Positions 1 to 11,979 are shown, counted from the stretch's first letter. The stretch: 64,000 nt of DNA from Dugong dugon (GCA_030035585.1 CM057461.1:1341001-1405000); one strand, 5' to 3'. Notes: generated by a model not told the origin, from the sequence alone. Program-made: numbers and translations.

Positions 1-3000
1 GAGCCATTCCTGGCACAGAGCCGAGTGTGGCCTTTGCACCTTTGGACTGTACAGGGGCCCGTCTCTGTTTCACCGAGGATTCAGGCTTGGCTGACCCAGG
101 GGACTCTGCAGTCTGTCGAGCCTCTTGGGCCGTTTGTCCTTCCATGCTCGTCTTTTCTCTTCTTCTTCGAGCAGAACCCAAGTCCAGAAATGAACTTCAC
201 AGCAGCATGTCTGTTACGTCCTTCACAGCACTTGTCGGCTGCATGGAAACAGGGCTGGGGCTGGCAGGCCGCCAAACCACAAATGGTCTTAATTTTGACA
301 GAAACAGAAGCAGCTTTGCAGATGTTGAGCAACGCGCTCTCTGCCAAGTTCAGAAATGAACGGTGACATCTGTGGGGGTGAAACAGCATGGGGTACATTG
401 GGGATGCTGGGAAAGCAGCATTGCTCACTGGCTCAGCAGCTCGGTCCCTCGCTCAGTCACTCACAGATGAGCATCAGGGCTTCCGATTCTGTGCCGGCCA
501 CCACGTGGGCTCCGGGGACTCAGCGGTGCTGCCAGCCCAGCACTGCCTCCTCTCGCCACAAGCAAGGTTGCAGGCCTCTCAGGGGCTGGGGGCTGCGGGC
601 TCCTGACCATGTGGTGGTGGTGGGGTAGACAGCCCCGGGATCGAGCTGAGCTGGTTGGGGGAGGAAGTAGAACATCTGGGGAGGTGCAAGCACCAACCCA
701 AGGCGCCCAAATCTCCCCAACAGGGCCAGAGTGTGGATGCTGGGAATGTGGAGAATCTTCTCAATGGTCCTGGGAGAACTCGTGAGTGGACTCCCTCCCC
801 CAAACTTCAAAGTGGGTTTGAGGCCTCCTACTGCACAATGCCCTCCCTGTTACTCCAGCCCACACTGCTCATAGTCCAGGTCTTCTTCCTTGTTCTCATG
901 AGGAGCCTCCGGGGAGAAAGACTCAGTGTGACCCCACCTTGGCCCAGCACATGCTGCGGGCCCTGGTACTGTTGTCATGAGATGGGGTGGCCCCACATAG
1001 GGAATGGGGGGCCCCAGCTTCTTGTCTCTTTAGCAGCCCTGCCCCAGCCCCTTGCTGAGGACTTTCTGCCTGACCCATCTGGTCAGCAGAAACGAGACCT
1101 CTCCCCAGATCCGGGAGAACTCAGTTGCCACGTGACATAACGTCATGGCTCCCTGGACACTCGTGCACTCGGCCCCTCTCCACAGCTCCTGCCTTAGCCC
1201 TCAGGAATATTCCAGAAAGTTCCCAGGCTGTGGAGACTCTGAGGTTGTGGAGACTCCGAGGTTGGGGACTACTCATTGTAGCAGCCCCTGCTTTTGGGGG
1301 GGAGGGGACAACATCTCTTCCAGGGTCCACAAACCATCAGGTGCACCTTCTAGCCATGGCCAGACGTGCAGCTTTTATGGCAAAACCTGTGTGCACCCCA
1401 CTTGCCAGCCTGGAGCCCCCGGGAAGCCCAGTTTCTGATCGGGCCTACCCCACAGGCTGCCTTTCAAAAGCAAGCTTGTGGTGAGCGAGCCCGCCGAATG
1501 GCTGGGAGCTGCAGGACCACATGGACGAGGTGCTGCCCGTGGGAATTCACCCAGCAGCCACCCCACCATGGGGACGAGTTCTGCCCTACTGCCCTGCGTC
1601 CAGTCTCAAAGACGCACGTCCCAGCAGCCTCGCCGAGCACTAACACTGGCTCCAGACGCCTGCTGGATGGTGCCCGAATCTGGGAAAGAAGCTGCAGCTC
1701 CAGCCGCTGACAGCCTAGTTTATTTTTGGTGGCGGAGGCATGCTGTTTGCTCCCCTCCTGGCACTGGTGCCTAAACCCGCCTGTGTCCTAGCAAACACTG
1801 CCCGTGCTCACTGTGACCCCTGCCTCCCTCAACCTCAGGGAGTTACTGCAAAGATCCCAGGCTGATGGACAGAAGCATGGAGCCCAGTGCTGGGGCGTGG
1901 CAGGAACTCAGAGCGGTCCCCACAGACACGGGGACTCAAGGGGGCTGTCCCCGGGCCTGCAGACACAGCAGCAGAGGCTGTCCGTGTCAAGGGGACATCC
2001 CCCTGTGGCCTGACCTGGCCATCTTTCCCAGAAGATCAGCAGTTATGTCTACTGGGCATGCCAGCCATACTCAGCTGTGCTTTGGGGGCCAGTGGCCACC
2101 TCCTCCAGATGATCAGGAACTTTGAGGTCACCCAGCTTTGGGCCGTTTAGGGTGCAAGGTGGGGAGGCCTTCCCATCCCTCCAAGCCAGCCCGCTTCCTG
2201 GCTGTGTTCTTCCCAGCCCTGGGCTCTACAGTGGCTGAGGGCATGGCCGCTGCAAGCCGGGATGGAGCCCTGGGCTGGCTCCCACCGCAGCCTGGGGCTC
2301 CTCTCACTCTGTGGCCTCAAGGTCCCCCTGAGGACTCTGCAGCCCCTTGATGGCAGAAGCACAAAAAGACACGTGGATCCCTGCCCCCGGGTCTGGCTGG
2401 AACTTTCCGGAGCATCCGCGCTGGCCACCAGCCCTGATGCAGCTTAGGTGTTTGGTGCACTCGATGGGTTCCTGTTAAACGAGCCGTCAGGAGAATGAAC
2501 GGCAGGAAGTTAGCCACATGCACCAGCCTGCGTGCCACGCCGTCACCCACATCTACTCTGCGCCTTGCGGGTCTTGGTGAACTTGGCAGTGGGCTCAGGT
2601 GCCTCGGCTCCAGAACCACTTTCTGACCCCAGGCCACTGCCCAAACCTTTGTGACATTTGCCTTGGCTGGCTGGTGACTGTCCCCAGCCTCTGGGCCTTG
2701 GAGGGCACCGGGGGCCCCCATTCTCAAGGCTCCAACCAGAAGCCAGCACCCCTGCTTGCTCTTCTCCAAGATGCCGTCCAGGCCTGAGGCCGAGCAGCTG
2801 TCCTCAGGGCAGTGACTCGGGTCCCTGAGGGGACAGTCTGCCTCAGCAGAATGGGCCTCACGCCAGGCCTGTGAAGGACAGAGAGGCCTTTGGCGATAGC
2901 CACTCTACTTTCCTGCCCCTGACAAACTGGCTAATCCTCGTAGGGCCAACACTGGTGTTAGGGAGGGTGGCAGTGCCCCGGGCTTCCCTGCCAGACCGCT

Positions 3001-3129
3001 GGCCCCGACCCTGCATGTGTGCCTCTGCCCCTGACCTGTTGTTACGGGAAGACAGGCGGGCATCCGGAGCCCCCGCTGAGCCAGCGTCCTGCAATGGAGA
3101 CCAGTTTTAGAAGAATCCAGAAGATTTTC
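1..3129 (-). other. NTSR1 intron 1, distal part, no gene seen
   Basis: GC-rich sequence lying downstream, in the minus sense, of the NTSR1 exon 1 donor, hence intron 1. Open frames of 60-160 codons occur on both strands, but none has recognisable domains, and they look like chance frames in GC-rich DNA. I looked for the NTSR1 exon 2 protein (TM5 onward) and did not find it. No clear repeat was recognised. Confidence 0.6.
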
Positions 3130-3640
3130 CATGGCTTGGCCCAGCCTCCCCCAAGCTGGAGTAGGGACACAAAGGTGTGAGTCTAGGGGCCCGATGAGCT
3201 CCAGGCTGCTGGGCTGTGTGTGTGCCCAGCGAGATCTCACAAGGCTCATCTGAGAGAGGCTGGCGTTCTGGAGAGCTAGGGGGAGCCTCGGTGGGCTGGA
3301 GCCTCGTTAGCACATCGGGTGCCCAGCTGAGGCACCAGGAAGTCCACATCTGAGAAGCAGGGGCCACGCCCAGAGTCAGGCCCACTGTAGACCTGAACTA
3401 ACCCTTTGCCACCAAGTCAATTCTGACTCAGTGACTGCACAGGATGGAGTAGAGCTGCCCCATAGGGTTTCCCAGGCTATAATCTTTACTGAAGCAGACT
3501 GCCACATCTTTCTCCTGGGAGTGACTGGTAGGTTTGAACTGCTGACCTTTCAGTTAGCAGCCGAGCACTTAACCACTGCACCACCAGGGCTCCTAAGCTC
3601 ACCCTAACTAAGGCTAAAACCAAAACAGCTCAGAGAGGGG
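3130..3640 (+). repeat. Unidentified dispersed repeat, copy A, split by a SINE
   Basis: Sequence at about 3150-3400 aligns by eye with about 4985-5225: shared blocks include the stretch around CTCACAAGGCT, TTAGCACAT, CACCCAGCTGAG-like text and AGTCAGGCCCACTGTA. The match resumes after an inserted SINE with CACCCTAACTAAG-CTAAAACCAAA. The family was not identified; it could be an LTR. Orientation is given only relative to copy B. Confidence 0.6.
3402..3594 (-). mobile_element. AfroSINE (tRNA-derived SINE), minus strand
   Basis: Read on the minus strand it starts with the AGGAGCCCTGGTGGTGCAGTGGTTAAG-type tRNA-derived head, which includes an A-box-like segment. A B-box-like GTTCAAACC segment follows, then the CCCTATGGGGCAG block and a GAGTCAGAATTGACT tail. 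It carries the long middle block with GATGTGGCAGTCTGCTTC found in one AfroSINE subfamily. It interrupts repeat copy A. Confidence 0.85.
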
Positions 3641-4599
3641 CAGCTCCAGGCAACCTGGTCCGAGAGGGTCCCTGGGATGGGAACAGCCCGGCCCCATTTG
3701 GTACATCTGTACTTCAAGTGAGCCTGGGGGCGGGGGCAGCGGCGGTGAAGCTGCTGTGAGCTCCACCCGGAGAGGCTACAGGTGGCCCCTGGAAGGGGGT
3801 CAGCACAGATGCAACTGCTTCTCCCTCATCTCTGGGCAATAAATAGTGACATCTGACAGCGCTTCCTACTGGGCACATCCTGTTGGGCACCGCGCCTGAA
3901 GCAGACTAGTTTACAGGGACCGAGCCTTGAGCTTGGATCCCTGCCAGTGTCCTGCAAGGCTCAGAACACTGTTCCGGTGAGCTGGCCCAGACGCGCTCTC
4001 CCCTCCCTCTTGATCCCTGAGAGCTGGGGTCTTCGGGGTCTTGCCAAGCCGCTGGAAACCGTGCTGCAGACAACAGCCCCCTCCCCCCCCCCCCCCAGCT
4101 TGCTGAGGGCAGTTGCAGCTTCATAATCCCCAAACAGGAATTATTCCTCAACAGCCCTGGGATTCTCTGAAAGTCTTCGATAGGCTGGAAGTACCAGGTT
4201 CTTTAAACAGAGGAGCTGTTTTTGAGCTACTAGAGAACGAAGCCCCTGGAGAATGCTCGTAACCTTTAAACATGTCAAAGGAGAGTTACTGGAATTTACA
4301 ATAAATCCACCTTTTAACAGACAATGGGCTAAAAGGTTTAAGTCCAAATAATGTTGCTCTTTCTCCTAAACCAGGGTGTAAGATCTACTTAAGCACAGTG
4401 GCTATCTTCAACTTTGATTCTAGGATAACTGTCTTTCTTTGTTATGTATTCTTTGCAACATTGTTTTAATAATTCCTTTGAAGCAGTCTTTTATCACAAG
4501 CTGCCCCGGATAGTTTTCAAAGTGGGCAGTGTTTAAAAATCTACAGATGACACCCACTTGGCAGGAGAACCGGTACTGGAATAGCTCTTCTGTCATAAA
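3641..4599. other. NTSR1 intron sequence with poly-C tract and AT-rich block
   Basis: No gene seen. A C-rich tract at 4081-4098 is an unstable mononucleotide run. From about 4130 to 4600 the sequence becomes AT-rich and low in CpG with no recognised repeat, unlike the GC-rich surroundings. It may be conserved noncoding DNA, but that cannot be shown from one sequence. Confidence 0.4.
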
Positions 4600-4779
4600 C
4601 AGCTACAAAGTAGACACAATTTATTGGGCGATTGTTTCAGACACTGGACAAGCCCCAGTGAGAGGCTGTAGTCTCTGGCAGCAGGGACACTCATGAGGTG
4701 ACTCCACAATCACACAGCTCTGCCTGGGGACGGTTTTTAGGTTGTGACACAGAGAGACGAAGTCTAGGCAGAGCACAGC

Positions 4780-4909
4780 TGTCTGGCTGAGCAGGAGGTA
4801 GAGATGTCAGGCTGAGCAGGAAGCAGAGATGTCCCACTGAGCTAGGAGATAGAGATGTTCGGCTGAGATAGGAGACAGAGATGTCCGGCTGAGATGGAAG
4901 GCAGAGATC
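4780..4909. repeat. Minisatellite, about 25 bp unit, 5 copies
   Basis: GCTGAG or a close variant recurs at about 4785, 4811, 4837, 4862 and 4888, each followed by AGGAG/AAG and AGAGATGTC-like text. Five degenerate units of about 25-26 bp. Confidence 0.8.
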
Positions 4910-5230
4910 AGAGACTGGGGCTGTGGAAGTGGCTTGAATTGGTAAAGCAAAGTACCAGAGAGGGGGATCTGCATACTGGGATCCTGAGAAGCCTGTGAGG
5001 GGCTTCCCAATGCATTCTCGGTTGGCTGGGCTGCACGTGTGTGGAGCAAGACCTCACAAGGCTTGTCTGAGAGATGCTGGCATTCTAGAGGGCTAGAGGG
5101 GGAGCCTCCATGAGCTGAAGCCTCATTAGCACATTGAGCACCCAGCTGAGACACCAGAAAGTCCACACGTGAGGAATAAGGACCATGCCCAAAGTCAGGC
5201 CCACTGTAAACCCACCCTAAATGCAAAAGC

Positions 5231-5440
5231 AAACCAAACCAGTTGTCATCAAGTTGACTTCAACTCAAGGTGACCTCACGTGTGTCAAAGTAGAACTGTG
5301 CCTCATAGGGTTTTCAATGGCCGATTTTTTGGAAATAGATCACCAGATCCACTCAGGGGGGCACCTCGGGGTAGACTGGAACTGCCAATCTTTCAGTTAA
5401 CAGCTGAGCGCATTTACCCATGTATACCAACCAGGGGCAC
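5231..5440 (-). mobile_element. AfroSINE, minus strand, different subfamily
   Basis: Minus-strand SINE with the AAACCAAACC end, CTCATAGGGTTTTCAATGG block and CAATCTTTCAGTTAACAGCTGAG tRNA-derived part. Its middle block (AATAGATCACCAGATCC...) differs from the SINE in copy A, so the two are not the same insertion copied by duplication. Confidence 0.8.
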
Positions 5441-5589
5441 AAGACCCACCCTAACTAAGCCTAAAACCAAACTCTGACAAAATCTGTAGACAAGACTGAG
5501 TCTAGATGCTGCATCCTGCCAAGTTAGAGGGGCATGGGCGATACCTTGGGCTTCCCGCAGATCTGCACTAACAAAGCATAAAACCACGC

Positions 5590-5775
5590 TCTTCTTCACA
5601 CAGACAATGTTCTGCTGTTATTCATAAGGTTTTCACTGGATTAATTTTTTCAAAAGTAGACCACCAGGTCCTTCTTCTTAGTCTGTCTTAGTCTGGAAGC
5701 TCAGCTGAAACCTGTCCGCCATGGGTGACCCTGCTCATATTTGAAATACCAGTGGCAGAGCTTTCAGCCTTACAG
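5590..5775 (-). mobile_element. RTE (BovB-type) LINE 5' fragment
   Basis: The reverse complement aligns with the start of the RTE element at about 27095-27250. Shared text includes TTTGAAATACCAGT, GGACAGGTTTCAG, AGACTAAGACAG, AGAAGAA-GACCTGG and CAGTGAAAA-CTTAT. Only the 5' region is present. Confidence 0.75.
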
Positions 5776-7240
5776 CAACGTGTGAGCCCCCACAGTACAA
5801 CAAACCGACAGATGCAGGGGGTAGATCTACAGAGAGATAGATCTAAAAAACTCAATAGAAGAAATAAAACGGAATACTCTGGCTTTCTAGCCAGAGGACT
5901 GAGAGAAGGATCCTTGGGAACTGGAGAGTGTGGGAGAAATCCCAGAGAGAAGAGAGCTGGAGAAGAGGATCCTCTAGTTCTGTGAACCAACACAAGTCCT
6001 GGGATTGCTCCTGAGCTGCACATACATGAAGCAGCAAAGGCTGTGAAAACTGAACTATGATATAAACCACCTTCCAGATCCAACATTAGATCCAAAATGG
6101 TGCAGGCATGGGGCAGAACAGCACAGCACAGCAAAGGCTTTGAAACTTAAGAAGAAATACATAACCTGAATAATTACATCTGTTAAAGGGTTTGAATTTG
6201 TGGTTAGAACCTTCCTATAAATCTCTAAGCCCGGATGGCTTCACTGGTGAAATCTACCGAAGCTTTAAAGAAGAAAGAACATCGGTTCTACACAATCTCT
6301 TCTAGAAAAAAGAAGAAGAACAAGTACTTCCCAACTCATTTTATGAGCCCAGTGGTACCCTGATGCCAACACCAGTCAAAGCTAATGCAAGAAAATAAAG
6401 CTACAGATCAGTGTCCCTTGTAGACACAGATGCAAAAACTCTCAACAAAATATTAGCGCATCCAATCTAGTGATATACAAAAAGGATAATACATGACCAA
6501 GTGGGGTTTATCCCAGCAATGCAGGGCTGGTTCAACACTAAGAAATTAATCACTGTAATTCCCCACATTGACTGACTGATGAAGAGAAAGCCACCTGACC
6601 ATCGAGAGAGATGCAGATAAAGCCTCGGATAAAATTCAACATCTATTTATAATAAACACTCTCAGCAAACTCGGAATAGAAGGGAACTGTATTAGCCTGA
6701 TAAAGAGCATCTACTAAATACCTACAGCTAACACCCAACTTAACTGTGAAAGACTGAAGTCTTCCAGCTAAGAGCAGGAACGAGGCAGGAAGGTCTGCTA
6801 TTGCCACTCCCGTTCGACTTCATACCAGAAGCCTTAAAAAGAAATAAAAAGTATACATATTGGAAAGGAAGAAATAAAACCAGCTCTATTCACAGATAAC
6901 GTGACTGTCTATGTAGAAAATCACAAGGAAGCTACAGAAGAACTACTGGAACTAATAGGAGAGTTTATCGTACTTGCAAGATACAAGGTCAATATACAAA
7001 AAAGTCAGTCACGTTTTTGTATACTAGCCGTGAACAATTGGAGAAAAAAAAAGTACCACTTACAATAGCACCAAAACCAGGAAATACTTCTATATTAATT
7101 GGACAAAATATGTGTAGGGTATGTATGCTGGAAGCTTCTGCTGGTGAAAGAAATCAAAGTCCTAAACAAATGGAGAGACGCGGTCTTCGTGGGCTGGAAG
7201 ACTAAACACTGGTAAGACGCCAAGTCCCCCTAAATTAATC
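5776..7240 (+). mobile_element. Degraded L1 ORF2 fragment
   Basis: From about 6230 the sequence follows L1 ORF2 order: a degraded form of the SPDGFTGE-type segment, then a [14 protein letters not shown]-like region near 6500, an RT-like stretch with GRKE followed by FTDN-like text near 6880, and VNIQKSQ-like text near 7000. Many frameshifts and stops, no intact frame. The part before 6180 is only tentatively L1. Confidence 0.7.
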
Positions 7241-7297
7241 TGCTGAGCAACACAATCCCAATAAAATCCCAACAGGCATTTTGTAGATATTTAAGTG

Positions 7298-7452
7298 GAT
7301 ATTTAGTCCAGTTTCTAGGACTGTTTGCTCAGCATACAGATTGAATAAGTAGGGTGAAAGGATACAACCCTGACACATACCTTTCCCAGCACACCAGGAA
7401 AGGTATACAAACCCATTAACCCTTTGCCACGGAGTCAATTCTGACTCATAAT
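7298..7452 (-). mobile_element. RTE reverse-transcriptase fragment with SINE/RTE-like end
   Basis: The minus-strand translation includes MCQGCILSPYLFNLYAEQ, the RTE/BovB reverse-transcriptase segment that also occurs, mutated, near 29330-29390. The plus-strand text at 7424-7452 (CCTTTGCCACGGAGTCAATTC) resembles the end of minus-strand AfroSINEs. Confidence 0.75.
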
Positions 7453-7454
7453 TA

Positions 7455-8500
7455 GAATGGCGAAATAAAAACAAAACAAAACCGAAAAACCTGACAATAC
7501 CAAGGGCTGGCCAGGATGCAGAGCAACTGGTACTTTCCCCTATTGCTGCCGGACATTCAAAATGGCATCTCTATGTTGGTACAGTTTGCCACTTTTATCT
7601 AAAGTTAAACATCTACTTCCTCTGTGACCCAGCAATTCGACTTTTAGATATTTGCCCAACAGAAATGAAAACGTACATTCACACAAAATCCTGTATGTAA
7701 ATGTTATGCATTGAATTATGTTCCCCCAGAAATATGTGCTGTAAATCCTAACCTCTATGCCCATGGTTATAATCCCATCTGGGATTAACTAGTGTAGGGT
7801 CAATCTCTTTTGGGATATAAAAGAGATTAAACAAGTGAGCAGAGGAGAGATGGGGTAACATAGATGCCAAGAGACATGGAGATCTCTGAGGAACCAGGAA
7901 GCAGAAGCTGAAGAGACAAGGACCTTCCTTCAAAGTTGACACAGAGAGAAAGCCTTCCCCTAGAGCCAGTGCTCTGAATTCGAACTTCCAGCCTCTTAAA
8001 CTGTGAGAAAGTAAATTTCTGTTTGTTAAAGCCATCCGCTTGGGGTATTTCTGCTATAGCAGCACTAGAGAGCTAAGACAATGAGAATCTGTAGCAGCTT
8101 TATTCACAATCACCTCAAATTGGAAAGAATCCAAATGTCCTTCAGCCAGTGAGTGGAGAACGCCTGGTGGTGCACTCACCATGGAATCCTACTCCACAAT
8201 AAAAAAAAACAGAGAAGAAAAAAATGAACTCAGCAGCAGGGATGAACCTCAAACGCATTATGCAAGTGACAGAAGCTAGACTCAAAAGCCTACATCCCAT
8301 CTGGCTCCACTTATCCAACGTCCTGAAAAAGGCAAAACTCTCGGGAAGGAGAACAGATTGGTGGTTGCCAGCGGCTGGGGCTGGGGGTGCCGCCAACTAC
8401 TGAGCAACAATGCAAGGCGAAGCTTTGGGGTGAGGGGAATGTCCTCCACTGCTGGCAGTAGGGGTTAAAGGAGTCTATGCCTTAAACTCAGATGCAAACA
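7455..8500 (+). mobile_element. L1 3' region, interrupted by an LTR
   Basis: 7455-7701 and 8081-8500 form one L1 3' segment: CAGCAATTCGACTTTTAG-like text, then after the LTR GTAGCAGCTTTATTCACAATC and the typical CTCCACAATAAAAAAAAAC and GGTGGTTGCCAGCGGCTGGGG blocks. The split shows that the LTR inserted later. Confidence 0.75.
7702..8080 (+). mobile_element. MaLR-type solo LTR (ERVL-MaLR)
   Basis: Begins TGTTATGCATTGAATTATGTTCCCCC and ends AACTGTGAGAAAGTAAATTTCTGTTTG...GCTAAGACA, the standard start and end of MLT/MST-type LTRs. It is inserted in L1 3' sequence. The target duplication is not clear. Confidence 0.75.
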
Positions 8501-8579
8501 AAACGGTGAATTTTGCTATATGTAAATCTGAAAACAGACTTTAGAAAAAGGAAGAATATACATCCAGGATCCAGCACCT

Positions 8580-9225
8580 TTTCTCCCCCTCCTCCACAAG
8601 TACCATGGTCTGAATGGCCTTGACCCCCTGCCTGGATGCTCTAGCGGCTTCCGAACCGTTTCTCCCGCCCGCACAACATTCTCAACCCAGCAGCCAGGTG
8701 ATGCCCACAAATGCATGTCACTTCACTGCTCGGCTCAAGTCTCCCGTGCCAACCACTGTTCCCGGAGTAAAACCCCTGTACAGCATGGTCTCAAGGCCCA
8801 GAATGACTGGCCCCCATTACTTCTTGTCCTGCCCTTCTGCTCACGCTGCTCCGGCCACACTGGCCTCCTCACTGTTCCTCCAGCACCCAGCACCTGCAGC
8901 CCCAGGCCTTTGCACTGGCCCTTCCCTCTAGCAGCAACCTTCGTCCTTAGACACCTGCACACTTGCTCCTTTAGGGTCAAGAAGCAAAGACGCCGACATC
9001 ACCTCCATGAGACCTTCTCCGACCTGCCTCTTCAAAAGGGCATCCCCACCCTCCCTGCCCTCCTTCTCTGTTCAATTCTCCTCCCCTGCATTCATTACCA
9101 TCATTTGTACATGGGACTTTTTTATTTCACTTAATTTTCCATCTTCAGCTGGGATGTGCCCTCCACCGGGCAGAAGTTTTTGCCAGTTTTGTTCACTGCT
9201 GTATCCACTGTGTTTGGCTTGAAAG
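8580..9225 (+). mobile_element. L2 LINE 3' fragment
   Basis: Contains the order typical of L2 3' ends: GCCTTTGCACTGGCCCTTCC, a CTTCTCCGACCTGCCT-like segment, ATTCATTACCATCATTTGTACATGG, then GTTTTGTTCACTGCTGTATCC. Old and degraded; boundaries approximate. Confidence 0.6.
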
Positions 9226-9479
9226 GGAAAGAAGGAAGAATGGGAGGGAGGGAAAGTGTTGTCACAGCCTGTGAAAGGGGAATAGTAGCAGCAGCATGGG
9301 AAACTGCCTAACTTCAGTGGGGGGGGTGGTTAATGTGAATCAAGATCAGCCCAAGGCTGATTCCCATGAAATGGAGGTCAGACGTACCTCCACCCTCCAA
9401 CCTTTCTACCAATTCTGACACCAGCTATCCCTCCCATGGCTCTCTCTACTTCTCTTCTGGGTTCAATAACCTGTTGCAA

Positions 9480-10215
9480 TGTCCACACAGAGTTCACAGA
9501 CCATTCTTACAGTTAAGTGGTTTATTAAGGAACAGGGTATAACTCAGGATCAGGATCAACAGCTCTCTCAGCTCTTCCCAGCCGTGTAGGCCTCTTCTCA
9601 GTTCCCTGAGGACAGGCTCCTCTTGGCCCCCTGAGGACAGGCTCCTCTTGGCCCCCACAGGACAGGCTCCTCTTAGCCCTGCAGCCTGTGACCACTAACT
9701 CTGCCACACGGCCCCTTCCAGGCCTGTTGCTTTCTTCAGTGTTACAGCCCTTGACTGGTGTTACAGCTTTTTTCAGGAGGCTCCTTTACTGCTCTCTCTG
9801 TCTACCTCTCTCTTCTTTCATCTTCTTGCTGTCTGAAAAATCTCTGTGGGGCTGGCTGCTTATAGCTACAAACTCCTCGTAAATTTCAGGGCATGGCACT
9901 CCCACCAGGGCCATGAACTGACCAGTTCCCTCTCTGTAGGCCATAGACACTTCATTTGCATACCAGGCTACAACTCACCTCATTTGTATAGTCTATCAAC
10001 CAATCATAGGGCAGGCTGCAGCCCAGGGCCAGACAAAAAGTATCAAACCACAAATTGTTTACAGCTTACCCAGAAAATGTCAATCAATCTGAACAAAAGT
10101 AACAAACCCTCCCGGGCAGGAAACCAGGGCAAAAGAAATTCCTCAGGGTTTAGAGAAAATCTCTCAAGCTGTTTTTCCAGAGAACTAAGGCAAAAGGCCA
10201 CATAAAGGAACTCAT
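9480..10215 (-). mobile_element. Solo LTR of an endogenous retrovirus
   Basis: On the minus strand this has LTR architecture in order: a CCAAT-type box (TGATTGGTTG near 9998), a TATA-like CTATAAGCAGCC near 9863, and a polyadenylation signal CCTTAATAAACCAC near 9522. No internal retroviral sequence flanks it. It may be a gammaretrovirus-like class I LTR, but the family was not identified. Confidence 0.65.
9604..9679. repeat. Short tandem array inside the LTR, about 25 bp unit
   Basis: Three tandem units built around GAGGACAGGCTCCTCTTGGC, at about 9608, 9633 and 9659. They lie in the R/U5 side of the minus-strand LTR. Confidence 0.8.
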
Positions 10216-11340
10216 TTCACTGCACAGATGCTCAGAGAGCATTCTTCAAACCCGATACCAGAGAGCCCCGCTCAAACCCTGACCTTTAGATGGCCGGCTT
10301 CTCAAGGAGGTGGACAGATGCTGACCAGCACTGAGAGCTCGTGGATGTGAAGGATGTGGGAACAATGCTCGAGCACCGACTGGTTTCTCCAGGACTCTGT
10401 GGTGTGCACACGAGCCTCATCCCCCCAGCCTGGATGGGTGGATCGGGGAGAATAGCTCTTGTTACCTTAAAACAACACAACGGAGGACCTCCGGCCTCTC
10501 CTCAAATGCTGCTGTACTGTTGCTGTCAGTTTAGAAACTGACTCAGGGTTCTGTGTGCACTAATGCAGAAGACCACTTGGCAGATGAGGAAACTGAGGTG
10601 CAGAGCAGTCCAGCTGCTTGCCCAAGGCCCGGTGGCTGGCCAGTGGTGAGGCTGGGACTTGAGCCCGACCCTGGGTTCTACACCCACAGTGAGGAGAACC
10701 CCAAACTGCCCCCAGCGGTGTGCTGTGCACCCCGAGGGCTCCCTCTTGCTTGCTGCCTCCCCTCTACTCCCTGGCAGCTGTACTGACAAGGCTCACCACC
10801 TCCCCTGCACAGGCGAGCAGAGTCCCCAGTGCTGACGGGGAGCAGGCAGCAGAGGGGCTGCTCCATCGACAACCCCTGCGGGGTGGCCCACCCTCCTTTC
10901 TCCTTGGTCCTGGGGCATGACCAGCTCACCAGCAGGAGGTTCCCTCTGACCAGCACTGGTGGGGGAGCAGCCGGCAAGAGCAGCAGGCAGGAGCCGTGGG
11001 CATTCTCGTCCTTCTCTGGCCTCTGTTTCCTCACTCAGTGCCAGGGGGCCTGGGTGGTTCTTCTCCGGGGCTGTGCCTGCGTGAGGCGCCTCGGGAGTAC
11101 ACGCCGGCTGACCCACGGCCCCTCGCTGGCTGTGCCTTCACTGGCAGCAGCAAGTTGAACCCCAGGCCTGGGAAGAGGGGTGAACCCAGGAACCCAGCCA
11201 CACCTCTTCCTCCTGGAGCTGTGAGACAGAACTTCTGTCCTTCTCTGCCTGCCCGGTGCCCAGCTGAAAAGGGCTCTGTGGCACCCGAGGGCTCAGCCTG
11301 GAAGAACCAGTGCCCTTTGGAGTTCAGGTCCTTCGGGGCC
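10216..11340 (-). other. NTSR1 intron sequence with a MIR
   Basis: No gene seen. The segment 10545-10690 reads as a minus-strand MIR (GATGAGGAAACTGAGGTGCAGAG, GGCTGGGACTTGAGCCC). The rest is GC-rich with no recognised element. Confidence 0.5.
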
Positions 11341-11846
11341 TGTTATGGATGGAATTGTTGTTAGGTGCCGTCGAGTCAGTTCTGACTTGATGTGACCCTA
11401 AGAATAATAGCACGAGCCACTGCCCGGTCCTGTGCCATCTACATTGAATTATGTCCCCCATAATAAGCTGTCAATCTTAACCTTCATGCCTGTGGTTATA
11501 ATCCTATTTGGGAATGGGCTGTCTTTGTTATGTCAAGGAGGCAGGGTTGTTGTAGGGTGTATCTTGAGTCAAACTCTTCTGAGATATAAGAGAGATTAAA
11601 CAAGTCAGCAGAGCAGAGATGGGGGAAGACAGAAGCCAAGCCACATGGAGATCGCCAAGGAACCGGGAAGCAGAAGCTAAAGAGACAAAGGCCTTCCCCC
11701 AGAGCCGACAGACAGAAAGCCTTTCCCTGGAGCTGGTGCCCTGAATTTGGACTTCTAGCCTCCTAAACTGTGGGAGAATAAATGTCTATTTGTTAAAGCC
11801 GCCCGCTTGCGGTATTTCTGTTACAGCAACACTAGGAACTAAGACA
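11341..11846 (+). mobile_element. MaLR-type LTR interrupted by an RTE tail
   Basis: Starts TGTTATGGATGGAATTG and, after an 84 bp insert, resumes ATTGAATTATGTCCCCC. It ends AAACTGTGGGAGAATAAATG...AACTAAGACA. It shares long blocks with the LTR at 7702-8080 (GTGGTTATAATCC, GAGATTAAACAAGT, AGGAACCGGGAAGCAGAAGC), so both belong to one subfamily. Flanks GGGCC and GGCCC give at most a shifted partial target duplication. Confidence 0.8.
11358..11441 (-). mobile_element. 5'-truncated RTE 3' tail (84 bp)
   Basis: The reverse complement matches the last bases of the RTE element at 30165-30245, including GGACCGGGCAGTG and the GACTCGACGGCACCTAACAAC-type end. Flanking text ATGGAATTG and ATTGAATT suggests a short target duplication inside the LTR. 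Confidence 0.75.
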
Positions 11847-11979
11847 GGCCCACTGAGCCCTTCGTGGCCACCCAGGGTGGGGGACCATCAGACACACAAG
11901 GGCTGCCCGAGAGGAGACTCGCTGCCTGTCCCAGATGATCTCTGCAGGAGGAAACGTGGGAGCTCTCCGCGTCTGTTAT

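Larger units (their letters stand above)
4600..5589 (+). repeat. Unidentified dispersed repeat, copy B, possible LTR, split by a SINE
   Basis: The longer copy of the family also seen at 3130-3640. It contains a reversed polyadenylation-like signal near 4618 (AATTTATTG), which would fit a minus-strand LTR, a tandem array at 4780-4909, and a minus-strand SINE at 5231-5440. The SINE sits at the same internal position as in copy A. Family unknown. Confidence 0.5.
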
